64,000 nucleotides of DNA from JAHEFT01 sp963766195. Lineage in GTDB: Bacteria; Pseudomonadota; Gammaproteobacteria; Xanthomonadales; SZUA-36. Below the pieces are notes generated by a model. It made no database searches, was not told the DNA's origin, and worked only from the letters and a program-made list of their open reading frames with translations. Both the position numbers and the translations under genes were made by a program. Below, in pieces: positions 62,858-64,000 of the stretch. The DNA lies in NCBI GenBank assembly GCA_963766195.1, contig CAVXYY010000002.1, forward strand, positions 186,001 through 250,000, written 5' to 3'. Positions within the stretch are counted from its first letter, which is position 1, and every line of letters starts with the position of its first letter.

Positions 62858-64000
62858 TCAATCCTCCCAATCCCGCTGCAGCCAGCGCGCAGCCTGGAAA
62901 AAAAACAGGGCGGCAAGGATGTAAAAGCCTGTTCCGGCCAGGATCGAGTAACGCAGTGAGTCATCACCAAACCGGGCTGCCAGTGAATCGGACAGGGCCC
63001 CGATGGCATAAGTGCCCAATCCGATGCCGATCAGGTTATTGATGAACAGGAAGATTGCTGATGCAGTGGCTCGCATATCCGGACGAACAACATGCTGAAT
63101 GGCTGATATTACTGGGCCCAGCCAAACCAAACCCAATGCGGTCGGCACCAGCAGAACAACAAAGCCGATGGTCAGTGTCGGCGATAGTATGGCCAGCACA
63201 TAAAACGGCACGGTCGCGATGAAGGCAATCGCGGGTATCCTGGCATACTGCGCATGATTTTGGTGACCAAACCGGTCGCCCAGCCAGCCCCCGGCCCAGA
63301 TTCCGGCAAGCCCACCCACCAGTAAAACTGCGCCATAAAACAGCGAAGCGTGCAACAGGGTGATGCCGTAACTGCGGACAAAGAAAGAAGGCAACCAGAA
63401 GAATACACCGTAGCCCATCATCGAAGAACAGGATGCGCCGAGAGAGAGCAACCAGAAACTCCGCTTGCGTGACAGGGTGACAAGAATCTCTTTCAATCCC
63501 GGCGCAACGGCTTTTGCACGCTCGCGGTCAAACCGGCCTCGTGGCGGTTCCTTTATGGTCAGGCGAAAAATGGGGGCAAGGATGATTCCAGCCAGGCCGA
63601 CGATAAAAAAGGCATAGCGCCAGTTGATCAAACTGGCGATAACGCCGCCAAAAACGATGCCAATTGCGCTGCCGATCGGGATGCCGAACGAATATACACT
63701 CAGGGCACGGGCACGCTGATCGGGCGGAAAAAAATCCGAAATGAGGGAATAGGCAGGCGCCACACCGCCGGCTTCTCCGACACCAACACCAAGCCGGGCG
63801 GCGAATAACTGCCAGAAATTGGTTGCCAGGCCACTGGCTGCAGTCATTGCGCTCCAGATGGCCAGGGCCGCGGTCATGATCCAGGTTCGGCTGATGCGGT
63901 CGGCCAGCAAAGCCACCGGGATGCCCAGTCCGGTGTAAAACAGCGCGAAGGCCAATCCGCCCATCAGCCCCAACTGCGTGTCGCTGAGCCCCAGGTCGGC
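62858..64000 (-). CDS. MFS transporter of the spinster-like group, cut by the window edge
   Basis: The 5' end lies beyond the window; the frame is open to position 64000 (ADLGLSDTQLGLMGGLAFAL). About 380 residues are visible with at least eleven helices and the motif A loop ALLADRISRTWIM. RLGVGVGEAGGVAPAYSLISDFFPP is the spinster-type signature. Typical size is 420-450 residues, so about 40-60 residues are missing. Substrate unknown. The 124 bases between it and the GacA-family gene hold no other gene. Confidence 0.85.
   Translation of the reverse strand, partial: ADLGLSDTQLGLMGGLAFALFYTGLGIPVALLADRISRTWIMTAALAIWSAMTAASGLATNFWQLFAARLGVGVGEAGGVAPAYSLISDFFPPDQRARALSVYSFGIPIGSAIGIVFGGVIASLINWRYAFFIVGLAGIILAPIFRLTIKEPPRGRFDRERAKAVAPGLKEILVTLSRKRSFWLLSLGASCSSMMGYGVFFWLPSFFVRSYGITLLHASLFYGAVLLVGGLAGIWAGGWLGDRFGHQNHAQYARIPAIAFIATVPFYVLAILSPTLTIGFVVLLVPTALGLVWLGPVISAIQHVVRPDMRATASAIFLFINNLIGIGLGTYAIGALSDSLAARFGDDSLRYSILAGTGFYILAALFFFQAARWLQRDWED

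Noticed and set aside
1..64000. Search for CRISPR arrays, insertion sequences, transposases, integrases and phage genes
   Set aside because: No regularly spaced repeats, no transposase or integrase motifs and no terminal inverted repeats with target duplications were seen; the tRNA-tail repeat is the only mobile-like trace.

Overview
The window comes from a Gram-negative gammaproteobacterium with moderately high GC. The support is the gene set and its order: ftsK-lolA-serS, trxB-GNAT-aat, rluC divergent from rne, lolC/E-lolD-comEC-exbB-exbD-msbA-lpxK-kdsB-uvrC-pgsA, sdhCDAB-sdhE-ygfX, and GreB, YgfZ and a GacA/UvrY regulator. A cbb3 oxidase, a HiPIP and a heme-PAS FixL point to an aerobic or microaerobic environmental lineage, perhaps Chromatiales-, Woeseia- or Xanthomonadales-like. 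That placement is inference; no 16S rRNA gene is present.

Layout. 0-3.4 kb: M13 peptidase, greB, and a small heat-shock gene with a sigma-32-like promoter and a possible RNA thermometer. 3.5-6.8 kb: acyltransferase, rhomboid protease, SRPBCC/GyrI-like protein and a DUF2520 protein. 6.9-14.4 kb: aat, GNAT and trxB, divergent from ftsK-lolA-serS, then a 59-residue membrane protein missed by length cut-offs. 14.4-15.7 kb: a Bax-inhibitor-1 protein, then tRNA-Ser(UGA) followed by a repeat of the tRNA 3' end and a chain of hairpins. 15.7-18.3 kb: a porin, FMN-binding and PepSY operon with Fur-like and FNR-like sites. 18.3-28.3 kb: accessory envelope genes and an arginase.

28.4-43.8 kb is one long minus-strand respiratory island. 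Read 5' to 3' it runs sdhC-D-A-B, sdhE, ygfX, fixL, fixJ, a receiver-like protein, a HiPIP, ccoN-O-Q-P, a small membrane protein, then ccoG-H-I-S and a SafE-like protein. Succinate dehydrogenase feeds the quinone pool. The HiPIP is a possible periplasmic electron carrier and CcoNOP is the high-affinity terminal oxidase. CcoGHIS assemble and metallate it. FixL/FixJ is a plausible oxygen-sensing pair for the island.

43.8-58.1 kb: ygfZ, a methyltransferase, ispG and pgsA, uvrC, and a lipopolysaccharide/lipoprotein export block (kdsB, lpxK, msbA, lolD, lolC/E) with exbBD and comEC. 58.2-64 kb: rluC, rne with its own promoter and long leader, a GacA-family regulator, and an MFS transporter cut by the window edge.

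At least a dozen genes, most of them normally essential or core, are broken by single-base frame changes. Most of those I resolved are repaired by removing one base, often from a short homopolymer. This looks like residual long-read assembly error more than gene decay, so I annotate these genes as whole CDSs and mark the breaks.
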